In this document: positions 32,610 to 44,267 of the stretch, in pieces
How positions within the stretch are numbered: the stretch's first letter is position 1
Layout: each line of letters opens with the position of its first letter
Translations under genes and position numbers: made by a program
DNA from: Ophiura sarsii
Lineage: Eukaryota > Echinodermata > Ophiuroidea > Amphilepidida > Ophiuridae
Assembly (NCBI GenBank): GCA_035610835.1
Contig: CM069455.1
Span: 21,527,874-21,591,873 of the forward strand
DNA: 64,000 nucleotides
Direction of reading: 5' to 3'
The notes under the pieces: model-generated
What the model was told of the DNA's origin: nothing
Database searches by the model: none
Seen by the model: only the letters and a program-made list of their open reading frames with translations

Positions 32610-32799
32610 GGCAATATCCTCAAATAGGTCTTACACACGGAATAAAGCACAAGGCAGCAATTGTTTTGCACTGCAGTTGTTTTACATTGTAAAACTGATA
32701 AGGCAGCGATTGTTTTGCACTTGCAGTTGTTTTACATTGTAAAACTGATAGCTGCCTTGTTCTTTATTCCGTGTGTAAGACCTATTTGAGGATATTGCC
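32610..32799. mobile_element. GGCAATATCC MITE, copy 1, with 8-bp target duplication
   Basis: Arms of about 48 bp share GGCAATATCCTCAAATAGGT, CTTACACACGGAATAAAG and CAAGGCAGC (left 32610-32657, right 32752-32799). The 8-bp direct repeat ACAATATT flanks it (32602-32609, 32800-32807). The centre holds a tandem duplication of about 50 bp (CAGTTGTTTTACATTGTAAA twice). 8-bp duplications are made by hAT and P elements; the GG end is not the usual hAT CA, so the superfamily stays open. Non-coding. Confidence 0.85.
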
Positions 32800-32859
32800 A
32801 CAATATTCATACATAAATGAATTCTGCACTATATCGAATAGATAGATAGATATATAGAT

Positions 32860-33018
32860 AGTCCTAGAAGGTGGACAAATTTGCCAGCCTGGCAAATTTG
32901 CCAGTGCACTGGCAAATATTTCCCAGTATTTAAATAATGAATTTATTACGCAATTTGTTTTGGTTGGCAAATTTTGCCCCCAAATAGGTGGCCAAATTTG
33001 TCCACCTTCTCTAGGACT
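32860..33018. mobile_element. inverted-repeat element (MITE), AGTCCTAGA ends
   Basis: AGTCCTAGA-AGGTGGACAAATTTG (32860-32883) is inverted at 32997-33018, with two extra bases on the right arm. The interior is rich in GGCAAATTTGCCAG-type palindromes, so it could fold extensively. It lies between the two GGCAATATCC MITE copies. GATAGATAGA on the left and ATCTATCTATC on the right are also inverted but probably belong to the flanks. Confidence 0.65.
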
Positions 33019-33126
33019 GTGAATGTGTGACCATCTATCTATCATTCATGACCATCATCATGCGTGGCATGAATTTTAAAATAAATAAATATAATGTTCG
33101 TTCAAGTTATACTTATTAGACATACC

Positions 33127-33265
33127 GGCAATATCCTCAAATAGGTCTTACAAACGGAATAAAGCACAAGGCAGCAATTGTTTTGCAGTTGATTGGCACT
33201 GTAAATATGATAGCTGCTTTGTTTGTGCTTTATTCCGTATGTAAGACCTATTTGAGGATATTGCC
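33127..33265. mobile_element. GGCAATATCC MITE, copy 2, with 8-bp target duplication
   Basis: Same family as the copy at 32610: identical first 20 bases, then CTTACAAACGGAATAAAG and CAAGGCAGC, with the matching right arm. The 8-bp direct repeat GACATACC flanks it exactly (33119-33126, 33266-33273). The centre is shorter, lacking the internal 50-bp duplication. The two copies have different target duplications, so they inserted independently. Confidence 0.88.
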
Positions 33266-33864
33266 GACATACCATTATCATTGGATTGGTCTTTGTGTCC
33301 ATGTTGTCCCTGATACTCCATCCATTTGTGCTGTCTAATGTGATATATCAGGCTTTTTATCAGCTCGAACAAGTTTATTCCAGTTGTGCTGTCTAAATTT
33401 GTGATGGGGGCACTACACTAAATCCTTACGCGTTTGGTGTATGGTTCGGAGAAATAGTACCTATATCAATTTGATCATCGTCCCAGGGGAAGCAAATAGA
33501 AGTAAATCTTGCTTATTTTTTATGAAAAAGATAGAATAGAACCTCAGCATTGCTAATCTGGTCAAAAATCGACGGAATCGAATACGCACGGGAGTCTAGG
33601 CTGCGGAAGGATATCGTTGCCGGAACCGGTGAGGAAGCGAAAATATCGGCTTAAAATGGTGAGGGCGCTGTTTAGGTGCTCTTAGCGGAAAAGTTGATCT
33701 AGATGGGTCAAGAAAAATCAAGTTTAAAATAAAATTCAACACATATCTAATACATTCATGCGAAATAAAAACTTCCATCATTGTTACGTGGGGTAAAAAT
33801 ACGGTCTTGAAAAAGGGCCGAAACACGTGTATTTCAATGGAGGAGGTATTTAGTGGTGTGCCCC
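33266..33864. other. unassigned left flank of the 1.1-kb array
   Basis: No gene is recognised. A 110-codon minus frame (33596-33928) runs from inside the array into this flank. It has no motif, and its start lies in satellite sequence, so I do not accept it. GTTGTGCTGTCTAA-like words occur twice (about 33330 and 33384). The array begins abruptly after GTGTGCCCC at 33864. Confidence 0.4.
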
Positions 33865-34092
33865 CTTCGAAGACGTGTTGTTTTTGGCCTATTATGGTAC
33901 CTTTTACTTGAAAAACTCTCGTTTTCACTCTATTTTCGCAGTTTTATTTGTCAATAAGTTTCTTAAGATTACTACCATCAGGATAAAAGTACAATACAAT
34001 ATTTTAAATCAAATCTAAACACAATCATGCTAGCCTTGGCCACTAAACTTTTGACGAATCATCAAAAGGGGCATTGTACTCTATGTATAACA

Positions 34093-34167
34093 ATGGAGGC
34101 GCCTATGGTTAGCGGTGATAGCCTGACGGATGAGCAAAAGATACTGTCAAAACTACAGCATACCTAA
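34093..34167 (+). other. short coding-like segment in the 1.1-kb unit (shown for unit 1)
   Basis: A 24-codon frame starts at ATG in a CAATGG context and reads MEAPMVSGDSLTDEQKILSK followed by LQHT and TAA. Composition is protein-like (a charged amphipathic stretch LTDEQKILSKLQ), unlike the AT-rich surroundings. No family is recognised. It may be a genuine first exon remnant, a micropeptide frame or chance; it is repeated unchanged in every unit. Confidence 0.25.
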
Positions 34168-34220
34168 CCAGAAATGTTTTAGAAATTGAAGTTGGTTCGT
34201 ATTGGGTGGGTGTACTGTAA

Positions 34221-34531
34221 ACAAATTGTAGGAACAAGGATGGTTACCACCGGTGTCATCTGCGGTATCCTGGACACATGGAGGTAATCACCACGCTTCC
34301 AAGAGCCGTGTACATCTTACAGAACCGCAGACCTGACCTGACATGCATAGTGAGAAACGCCATGCTGGGGGGGGGGGGGGGGCGTTTCCCATAGAGTGTG
34401 TCGAGCGGACGTGCGCAGAAGGCGACCACTTGGTGTTAGAATCTTCGACAGACAAACAAGAAGAGAATCACATGCCACGGTTTGAAGAATTACAGCGGGT
34501 GTTCACCTCCATGTATCACCACATGAATTGA
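34221..34531 (+). other. coding-like segment split by the poly-G tract (shown for unit 1)
   Basis: After the TAA at 34218 the frame is open through CRNKDGYHRCHLRYPGHMEV and RAVYILQNRRPDLTCIVRNA to the G-tract. Beyond the tract another frame continues through FPIECVERTCAEGDH and PRFEELQRVFTSMYHHMN to TGA at 34529-34531. The two halves share a frame only when the G-tract length leaves remainder 2 on division by 3, which holds in units 3, 6, 8, 21 and 26 (82-84 codons from the ATG). Cysteines and histidines are frequent, but no known domain is recognised. I infer a captured exon or gene piece; transcription is not shown. Confidence 0.35.
34367..34382 (+). repeat. poly-G tract of the 1.1-kb unit (unit 1, 16 G)
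   Basis: The tract follows CATGCT and precedes CGTTTCCC in every unit. It is the only hypervariable position of the unit. Long G-runs can form quadruplex structures and are prone to replication slippage and to sequencing length errors. Confidence 0.95.
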
Positions 34532-34577
34532 AAGATCACATGAAATATCTCTCAAACAGTCCCTTTTAAACCCAAAC

Positions 34578-34593
34578 AGCTCTTCTTAGAGCT
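34578..34593 (+). other. small hairpin in the 1.1-kb unit
   Basis: AGCTCT-TCTT-AGAGCT is a 6-bp stem with a 4-nt loop. A CTAG follows 14 nt further on, which superficially resembles a Helitron 3' end, but the next base is A and no partner 5' end was identified, so no Helitron is claimed. Confidence 0.5.
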
Positions 34594-34753
34594 ACCATTA
34601 CTGAAAACTAGAGAATAGTAAATTTGTGTCGGACTTTGTCTGTATGTAATATCATAATCAAATGTTTATTAAATGTTAAGTTAGTTTGTATTACATTATT
34701 CACGAAACAATTGATAATGCAAACACTATAGTTCGCCAAAATCGATGTCAGCC

Positions 34754-34783
34754 CAGATGGTGCCGAACCAGATGGTGCCGGAC
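34754..34783. repeat. 15-bp direct duplication inside the 1.1-kb unit
   Basis: CAGATGGTGCCGAAC is immediately followed by CAGATGGTGCCGGAC. It is present in every unit and therefore predates the array expansion. Confidence 0.85.
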
Positions 34784-34843
34784 TGGGTGATTTCTTGCTT
34801 TTATACACAATTTATGAACATTTGGGACATCATCATTTTTCAG

Positions 34844-34881
34844 AAAAATGCTCTTATTTGAGAACCACAGATCGAACGGAG
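34844..34881 (+). other. splice-bounded mini-exon-like segment in the 1.1-kb unit
   Basis: A 38-nt segment is preceded by a good acceptor-like sequence (ATCATCATTTTTCAG ending at 34843) and followed by a donor-like GGAG/GTATGC (GT at 34882). It contains an ATG at 34848 and reads MLLFENHRSNG in frame. The open frame continues past the donor for 89 codons in total, but the later part is AT-driven. It could be an exon from a captured gene. A spliced-leader gene was considered and not supported. Confidence 0.25.
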
Positions 34882-37800
34882 GTATGCTTTGGCAGTTTAT
34901 CTTAGAAATACTTGTTCTTTCGAAATATGTAGAAAAAAGAATGAAAACTCAAAAAAAGTTTTGCTTCGAAGACGTGTTGTTTTTGGCCTATTATGGTACC
35001 TTTTACTTGAAAAACTCTCGTTTTCACTCTATTTTCGCAGTTTTATTTGTCAATAAGTTTCTTAAGATTACTACCATCAGGATAAAAGTACAATACAATA
35101 TTTTAAATCAAATCTAAACACAATCATGCTAGCCTTGGCCACTAAACTTTTGACGAATCATCAAAAGGGGCATTGTACTCTATGTATAACAATGGAGGCG
35201 CCTATGGTTAGCGGTGATAGCCTGACGGATGAGCAAAAGATACTGTCAAAACTACAGCATACCTAACCAGAAATGTTTTAGAAATTGAAGTTGGTTCGTA
35301 TTGGGTGGGTGTACTGTAAACAAATTGTAGGAACAAGGATGGTTACCACCGGTGTCATCTGCGGTATCCTGGACACATGGAGGTAATCACCACGCTTCCA
35401 AGAGCCGTGTACATCTTACAGAACCGCAGACCTGACCTGACATGCATAGTGAGAAACGCCATGCTGGGGGGGGGGGGGGGGCGTTTCCCATAGAGTGTGT
35501 CGAGCGGACGTGCGCAGAAGGCGACCACTTGGTGTTAGAATCTTCGACAGACAAACAAGAAGAGAATCACATGCCACGGTTTGAAGAATTACAGCGGGTG
35601 TTCACCTCCATGTATCACCACATGAATTGAAAGATCACATGAAATATCTCTCAAACAGTCCCTTTTAAACCCAAACAGCTCTTCTTAGAGCTACCATTAC
35701 TGAAAACTAGAGAATAGTAAATTTGTGTCGGACTTTGTCTGTATGTAATATCATAATCAAATGTTTATTAAATGTTAAGTTAGTTTGTATTACATTATTC
35801 ACGAAACAATTGATAATGCAAACACTATAGTTCGCCAAAATCGATGTCAGCCCAGATGGTGCCGAACCAGATGGTGCCGGACTGGGTGATTTCTTGCTTT
35901 TATACACAATTTATGAACATTTGGGACATCATCATTTTTCAGAAAAATGCTCTTATTTGAGAACCACAGATCGAACGGAGGTATGCTTTGGCAGTTTATC
36001 TTAGAAATACTTGTTCTTTCGAAATATGTAGAAAAAAGAATGAAAACTCAAAAAAAGTTTTGCTTCGAAGACGTGTTGTTTTTGGCCTATTATGGTACCT
36101 TTTACTTGAAAAACTCTCGTTTTCACTCTATTTTCGCAGTTTTATTTGTCAATAAGTTTCTTAAGATTACTACCATCAGGATAAAAGTACAATACAATAT
36201 TTTAAATCAAATCTAAACACAATCATGCTAGCCTTGGCCACTAAACTTTTGACGAATCATCAAAAGGGGCATTGTACTCTATGTATAACAATGGAGGCGC
36301 CTATGGTTAGCGGTGATAGCCTGACGGATGAGCAAAAGATACTGTCAAAACTACAGCATACCTAACCAGAAATGTTTTAGAAATTGAAGTTGGTTCGTAT
36401 TGGGTGGGTGTACTGTAAACAAATTGTAGGAACAAGGATGGTTACCACCGGTGTCATCTGCGGTATCCTGGACACATGGAGGTAATCACCACGCTTCCAA
36501 GAGCCGTGTACATCTTACAGAACCGCAGACCTGACCTGACATGCATAGTGAGAAACGCCATGCTGGGGGGGGGGGGGGCGTTTCCCATAGAGTGTGTCGA
36601 GCGGACGTGCGCAGAAGGCGACCACTTGGTGTTAGAATCTTCGACAGACAAACAAGAAGAGAATCACATGCCACGGTTTGAAGAATTACAGCGGGTGTTC
36701 ACCTCCATGTATCACCACATGAATTGAAAGATCACATGAAATATCTCTCAAACAGTCCCTTTTAAACCCAAACAGCTCTTCTTAGAGCTACCATTACTGA
36801 AAACTAGAGAATAGTAAATTTGTGTCGGACTTTGTCTGTATGTAATATCATAATCAAATGTTTATTAAATGTTAAGTTAGTTTGTATTACATTATTCACG
36901 AAACAATTGATAATGCAAACACTATAGTTCGCCAAAATCGATGTCAGCCCAGATGGTGCCGAACCAGATGGTGCCGGACTGGGTGATTTCTTGCTTTTAT
37001 ACACAATTTATGAACATTTGGGACATCATCATTTTTCAGAAAAATGCTCTTATTTGAGAACCACAGATCGAACGGAGGTATGCTTTGGCAGTTTATCTTA
37101 GAAATACTTGTTCTTTCGAAATATGTAGAAAAAAGAATGAAAACTCAAAAAAAGTTTTGCTTCGAAGACGTGTTGTTTTTGGCCTATTATGGTACCTTTT
37201 ACTTGAAAAACTCTCGTTTTCACTCTATTTTCGCAGTTTTATTTGTCAATAAGTTTCTTAAGATTACTACCATCAGGATAAAAGTACAATACAATATTTT
37301 AAATCAAATCTAAACACAATCATGCTAGCCTTGGCCACTAAACTTTTGACGAATCATCAAAAGGGGCATTGTACTCTATGTATAACAATGGAGGCGCCTA
37401 TGGTTAGCGGTGATAGCCTGACGGATGAGCAAAAGATACTGTCAAAACTACAGCATACCTAACCAGAAATGTTTTAGAAATTGAAGTTGGTTCGTATTGG
37501 GTGGGTGTACTGTAAACAAATTGTAGGAACAAGGATGGTTACCACCGGTGTCATCTGCGGTATCCTGGACACATGGAGGTAATCACCACGCTTCCAAGAG
37601 CCGTGTACATCTTACAGAACCGCAGACCTGACCTGACATGCATAGTGAGAAACGCCATGCTGGGGGGGGGGGGGGGCGTTTCCCATAGAGTGTGTCGAGC
37701 GGACGTGCGCAGAAGGCGACCACTTGGTGTTAGAATCTTCGACAGACAAACAAGAAGAGAATCACATGCCACGGTTTGAAGAATTACAGCGGGTGTTCAC

Positions 37801-40800
37801 CTCCATGTATCACCACATGAATTGAAAGATCACATGAAATATCTCTCAAACAGTCCCTTTTAAACCCAAACAGCTCTTCTTAGAGCTACCATTACTGAAA
37901 ACTAGAGAATAGTAAATTTGTGTCGGACTTTGTCTGTATGTAATATCATAATCAAATGTTTATTAAATGTTAAGTTAGTTTGTATTACATTATTCACGAA
38001 ACAATTGATAATGCAAACACTATAGTTCGCCAAAATCGATGTCAGCCCAGATGGTGCCGAACCAGATGGTGCCGGACTGGGTGATTTCTTGCTTTTATAC
38101 ACAATTTATGAACATTTGGGACATCATCATTTTTCAGAAAAATGCTCTTATTTGAGAACCACAGATCGAACGGAGGTATGCTTTGGCAGTTTATCTTAGA
38201 AATACTTGTTCTTTCGAAATATGTAGAAAAAAGAATGAAAACTCAAAAAAAGTTTTGCTTCGAAGACGTGTTGTTTTTGGCCTATTATGGTACCTTTTAC
38301 TTGAAAAACTCTCGTTTTCACTCTATTTTCGCAGTTTTATTTGTCAATAAGTTTCTTAAGATTACTACCATCAGGATAAAAGTACAATACAATATTTTAA
38401 ATCAAATCTAAACACAATCATGCTAGCCTTGGCCACTAAACTTTTGACGAATCATCAAAAGGGGCATTGTACTCTATGTATAACAATGGAGGCGCCTATG
38501 GTTAGCGGTGATAGCCTGACGGATGAGCAAAAGATACTGTCAAAACTACAGCATACCTAACCAGAAATGTTTTAGAAATTGAAGTTGGTTCGTATTGGGT
38601 GGGTGTACTGTAAACAAATTGTAGGAACAAGGATGGTTACCACCGGTGTCATCTGCGGTATCCTGGACACATGGAGGTAATCACCACGCTTCCAAGAGCC
38701 GTGTACATCTTACAGAACCGCAGACCTGACCTGACATGCATAGTGAGAAACGCCATGCTGGGGGGGGGGGGGGGCGTTTCCCATAGAGTGTGTCGAGCGG
38801 ACGTGCGCAGAAGGCGACCACTTGGTGTTAGAATCTTCGACAGACAAACAAGAAGAGAATCACATGCCACGGTTTGAAGAATTACAGCGGGTGTTCACCT
38901 CCATGTATCACCACATGAATTGAAAGATCACATGAAATATCTCTCAAACAGTCCCTTTTAAACCCAAACAGCTCTTCTTAGAGCTACCATTACTGAAAAC
39001 TAGAGAATAGTAAATTTGTGTCGGACTTTGTCTGTATGTAATATCATAATCAAATGTTTATTAAATGTTAAGTTAGTTTGTATTACATTATTCACGAAAC
39101 AATTGATAATGCAAACACTATAGTTCGCCAAAATCGATGTCAGCCCAGATGGTGCCGAACCAGATGGTGCCGGACTGGGTGATTTCTTGCTTTTATACAC
39201 AATTTATGAACATTTGGGACATCATCATTTTTCAGAAAAATGCTCTTATTTGAGAACCACAGATCGAACGGAGGTATGCTTTGGCAGTTTATCTTAGAAA
39301 TACTTGTTCTTTCGAAATATGTAGAAAAAAGAATGAAAACTCAAAAAAAGTTTTGCTTCGAAGACGTGTTGTTTTTGGCCTATTATGGTACCTTTTACTT
39401 GAAAAACTCTCGTTTTCACTCTATTTTCGCAGTTTTATTTGTCAATAAGTTTCTTAAGATTACTACCATCAGGATAAAAGTACAATACAATATTTTAAAT
39501 CAAATCTAAACACAATCATGCTAGCCTTGGCCACTAAACTTTTGACGAATCATCAAAAGGGGCATTGTACTCTATGTATAACAATGGAGGCGCCTATGGT
39601 TAGCGGTGATAGCCTGACGGATGAGCAAAAGATACTGTCAAAACTACAGCATACCTAACCAGAAATGTTTTAGAAATTGAAGTTGGTTCGTATTGGGTGG
39701 GTGTACTGTAAACAAATTGTAGGAACAAGGATGGTTACCACCGGTGTCATCTGCGGTATCCTGGACACATGGAGGTAATCACCACGCTTCCAAGAGCCGT
39801 GTACATCTTACAGAACCGCAGACCTGACCTGACATGCATAGTGAGAAACGCCATGCTGGGGGGGGGGGGGGCGTTTCCCATAGAGTGTGTCGAGCGGACG
39901 TGCGCAGAAGGCGACCACTTGGTGTTAGAATCTTCGACAGACAAACAAGAAGAGAATCACATGCCACGGTTTGAAGAATTACAGCGGGTGTTCACCTCCA
40001 TGTATCACCACATGAATTGAAAGATCACATGAAATATCTCTCAAACAGTCCCTTTTAAACCCAAACAGCTCTTCTTAGAGCTACCATTACTGAAAACTAG
40101 AGAATAGTAAATTTGTGTCGGACTTTGTCTGTATGTAATATCATAATCAAATTTATTAAATGTTAAGTTAGTTTGTATTACATTATTCACGAAACAATTG
40201 ATAATGCAAACACTATAGTTCGCCAAAATCGATGTCAGCCCAGATGGTGCCGAACCAGATGGTGCCGGACTGGGTGATTTCTTGCTTTTATACACAATTT
40301 ATGAACATTTGGGACATCATCATTTTTCAGAAAAATGCTCTTATTTGAGAACCACAGATCGAACGGAGGTATGCTTTGGCAGTTTATCTTAGAAATACTT
40401 GTTCTTTCGAAATATGTAGAAAAAAGAATGAAAACTCAAAAAAAGTTTTGCTTCGAAGACGTGTTGTTTTTGGCCTATTATGGTACCTTTTACTTGAAAA
40501 ACTCTCGTTTTCACTCTATTTTCGCAGTTTTATTTGTCAATAAGTTTCTTAAGATTACTACCATCAGGATAAAAGTACAATACAATATTTTAAATCAAAT
40601 CTAAACACAATCATGCTAGCCTTGGCCACTAAACTTTTGACGAATCATCAAAAGGGGCATTGTACTCTATGTATAACAATGGAGGCGCCTATGGTTAGCG
40701 GTGATAGCCTGACGGATGAGCAAAAGATACTGTCAAAACTACAGCATACCTAACCAGAAATGTTTTAGAAATTGAAGTTGGTTCGTATTGGGTGGGTGTA

Positions 40801-43800
40801 CTGTAAACAAATTGTAGGAACAAGGATGGTTACCACCGGTGTCATCTGCGGTATCCTGGACACATGGAGGTAATCACCACGCTTCCAAGAGCCGTGTACA
40901 TCTTACAGAACCGCAGACCTGACCTGACATGCATAGTGAGAAACGCCATGCTGGGGGGGGGGGGGCGTTTCCCATAGAGTGTGTCGAGCGGACGTGCGCA
41001 GAAGGCGACCACTTGGTGTTAGAATCTTCGACAGACAAACAAGAAGAGAATCACATGCCACGGTTTGAAGAATTACAGCGGGTGTTCACCTCCATGTATC
41101 ACCACATGAATTGAAAGATCACATGAAATATCTCTCAAACAGTCCCTTTTAAACCCAAACAGCTCTTCTTAGAGCTACCATTACTGAAAACTAGAGAATA
41201 GTAAATTTGTGTCGGACTTTGTCTGTATGTAATATCATAATCAAATGTTTATTAAATGTTAAGTTAGTTTGTATTACATTATTCACGAAACAATTGATAA
41301 TGCAAACACTATAGTTCGCCAAAATCGATGTCAGCCCAGATGGTGCCGAACCAGATGGTGCCGGACTGGGTGATTTCTTGCTTTTATACACAATTTATGA
41401 ACATTTGGGACATCATCATTTTTCAGAAAAATGCTCTTATTTGAGAACCACAGATCGAACGGAGGTATGCTTTGGCAGTTTATCTTAGAAATACTTGTTC
41501 TTTCGAAATATGTAGAAAAAAGAATGAAAACTCAAAAAAAGTTTTGCTTCGAAGACGTGTTGTTTTTGGCCTATTATGGTACCTTTTACTTGAAAAACTC
41601 TCGTTTTCACTCTATTTTCGCAGTTTTATTTGTCAATAAGTTTCTTAAGATTACTACCATCAGGATAAAAGTACAATACAATATTTTAAATCAAATCTAA
41701 ACACAATCATGCTAGCCTTGGCCACTAAACTTTTGACGAATCATCAAAAGGGGCATTGTACTCTATGTATAACAATGGAGGCGCCTATGGTTAGCGGTGA
41801 TAGCCTGACGGATGAGCAAAAGATACTGTCAAAACTACAGCATACCTAACCAGAAATGTTTTAGAAATTGAAGTTGGTTCGTATTGGGTGGGTGTACTGT
41901 AAACAAATTGTAGGAACAAGGATGGTTACCACCGGTGTCATCTGCGGTATCCTGGACACATGGAGGTAATCACCACGCTTCCAAGAGCCGTGTACATCTT
42001 ACAGAACCGCAGACCTGACCTGACATGCATAGTGAGAAACGCCATGCTGGGGGGGGGGGGGGGGGCGTTTCCCATAGAGTGTGTCGAGCGGACGTGCGCA
42101 GAAGGCGACCACTTGGTGTTAGAATCTTCGACAGACAAACAAGAAGAGAATCACATGCCACGGTTTGAAGAATTACAGCGGGTGTTCACCTCCATGTATC
42201 ACCACATGAATTGAAAGATCACATGAAATATCTCTCAAACAGTCCCTTTTAAACCCAAACAGCTCTTCTTAGAGCTACCATTACTGAAAACTAGAGAATA
42301 GTAAATTTGTGTCGGACTTTGTCTGTATGTAATATCATAATCAAATGTTTATTAAATGTTAAGTTAGTTTGTATTACATTATTCACGAAACAATTGATAA
42401 TGCAAACACTATAGTTCGCCAAAATCGATGTCAGCCCAGATGGTGCCGAACCAGATGGTGCCGGACTGGGTGATTTCTTGCTTTTATACACAATTTATGA
42501 ACATTTGGGACATCATCATTTTTCAGAAAAATGCTCTTATTTGAGAACCACAGATCGAACGGAGGTATGCTTTGGCAGTTTATCTTAGAAATACTTGTTC
42601 TTTCGAAATATGTAGAAAAAAGAATGAAAACTCAAAAAAAGTTTTGCTTCGAAGACGTGTTGTTTTTGGCCTATTATGGTACCTTTTACTTGAAAAACTC
42701 TCGTTTTCACTCTATTTTCGCAGTTTTATTTGTCAATAAGTTTCTTAAGATTACTACCATCAGGATAAAAGTACAATACAATATTTTAAATCAAATCTAA
42801 ACACAATCATGCTAGCCTTGGCCACTAAACTTTTGACGAATCATCAAAAGGGGCATTGTACTCTATGTATAACAATGGAGGCGCCTATGGTTAGCGGTGA
42901 TAGCCTGACGGATGAGCAAAAGATACTGTCAAAACTACAGCATACCTAACCAGAAATGTTTTAGAAATTGAAGTTGGTTCGTATTGGGTGGGTGTACTGT
43001 AAACAAATTGTAGGAACAAGGATGGTTACCACCGGTGTCATCTGCGGTATCCTGGACACATGGAGGTAATCACCACGCTTCCAAGAGCCGTGTACATCTT
43101 ACAGAACCGCAGACCTGACCTGACATGCATAGTGAGAAACGCCATGCTGGGGGGGGGGGGGGGCGTTTCCCATAGAGTGTGTCGAGCGGACGTGCGCAGA
43201 AGGCGACCACTTGGTGTTAGAATCTTCGACAGACAAACAAGAAGAGAATCACATGCCACGGTTTGAAGAATTACAGCGGGTGTTCACCTCCATGTATCAC
43301 CACATGAATTGAAAGATCACATGAAATATCTCTCAAACAGTCCCTTTTAAACCCAAACAGCTCTTCTTAGAGCTACCATTACTGAAAACTAGAGAATAGT
43401 AAATTTGTGTCGGACTTTGTCTGTATGTAATATCATAATCAAATGTTTATTAAATGTTAAGTTAGTTTGTATTACATTATTCACGAAACAATTGATAATG
43501 CAAACACTATAGTTCGCCAAAATCGATGTCAGCCCAGATGGTGCCGAACCAGATGGTGCCGGACTGGGTGATTTCTTGCTTTTATACACAATTTATGAAC
43601 ATTTGGGACATCATCATTTTTCAGAAAAATGCTCTTATTTGAGAACCACAGATCGAACGGAGGTATGCTTTGGCAGTTTATCTTAGAAATACTTGTTCTT
43701 TCGAAATATGTAGAAAAAAGAATGAAAACTCAAAAAAAGTTTTGCTTCGAAGACGTGTTGTTTTTGGCCTATTATGGTACCTTTTACTTGAAAAACTCTC

Positions 43801-44246
43801 GTTTTCACTCTATTTTCGCAGTTTTATTTGTCAATAAGTTTCTTAAGATTACTACCATCAGGATAAAAGTACAATACAATATTTTAAATCAAATCTAAAC
43901 ACAATCATGCTAGCCTTGGCCACTAAACTTTTGACGAATCATCAAAAGGGGCATTGTACTCTATGTATAACAATGGAGGCGCCTATGGTTAGCGGTGATA
44001 GCCTGACGGATGAGCAAAAGATACTGTCAAAACTACAGCATACCTAACCAGAAATGTTTTAGAAATTGAAGTTGGTTCGTATTGGGTGGGTGTACTGTAA
44101 ACAAATTGTAGGAACAAGGATGGTTACCACCGGTGTCATCTGCGGTATCCTGGACACATGGAGGTAATCACCACGCTTCCAAGAGCCGTGTACATCTTAC
44201 AGAACCGCAGACCTGACCTGACATGCATAGTGAGAAACGCCATGCT

Positions 44247-44267
44247 GGGGGGGGGGGGGGGGGGGGG
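44247..44267 (+). repeat. longest G-tract of the array (unit 10, 21 G)
   Basis: This unit also carries a private G to A change at 44350, 83 bases beyond the end of the tract. The next unit drops to 12 G, so expansion is confined to one unit. Confidence 0.9.

Noticed and set aside
33596..33928. 110-codon minus-strand frame at the array border
   Set aside because: It begins inside the satellite unit and runs into the unique flank. The other 27 units do not share the downstream part, and no motif is present.
34560..34620. Helitron 3' end (hairpin AGCTCT/AGAGCT followed by CTAG)
   Set aside because: The base after CTAG is A and not T, the stem is only 6 bp and no TC-type 5' end is positioned at a unit junction.
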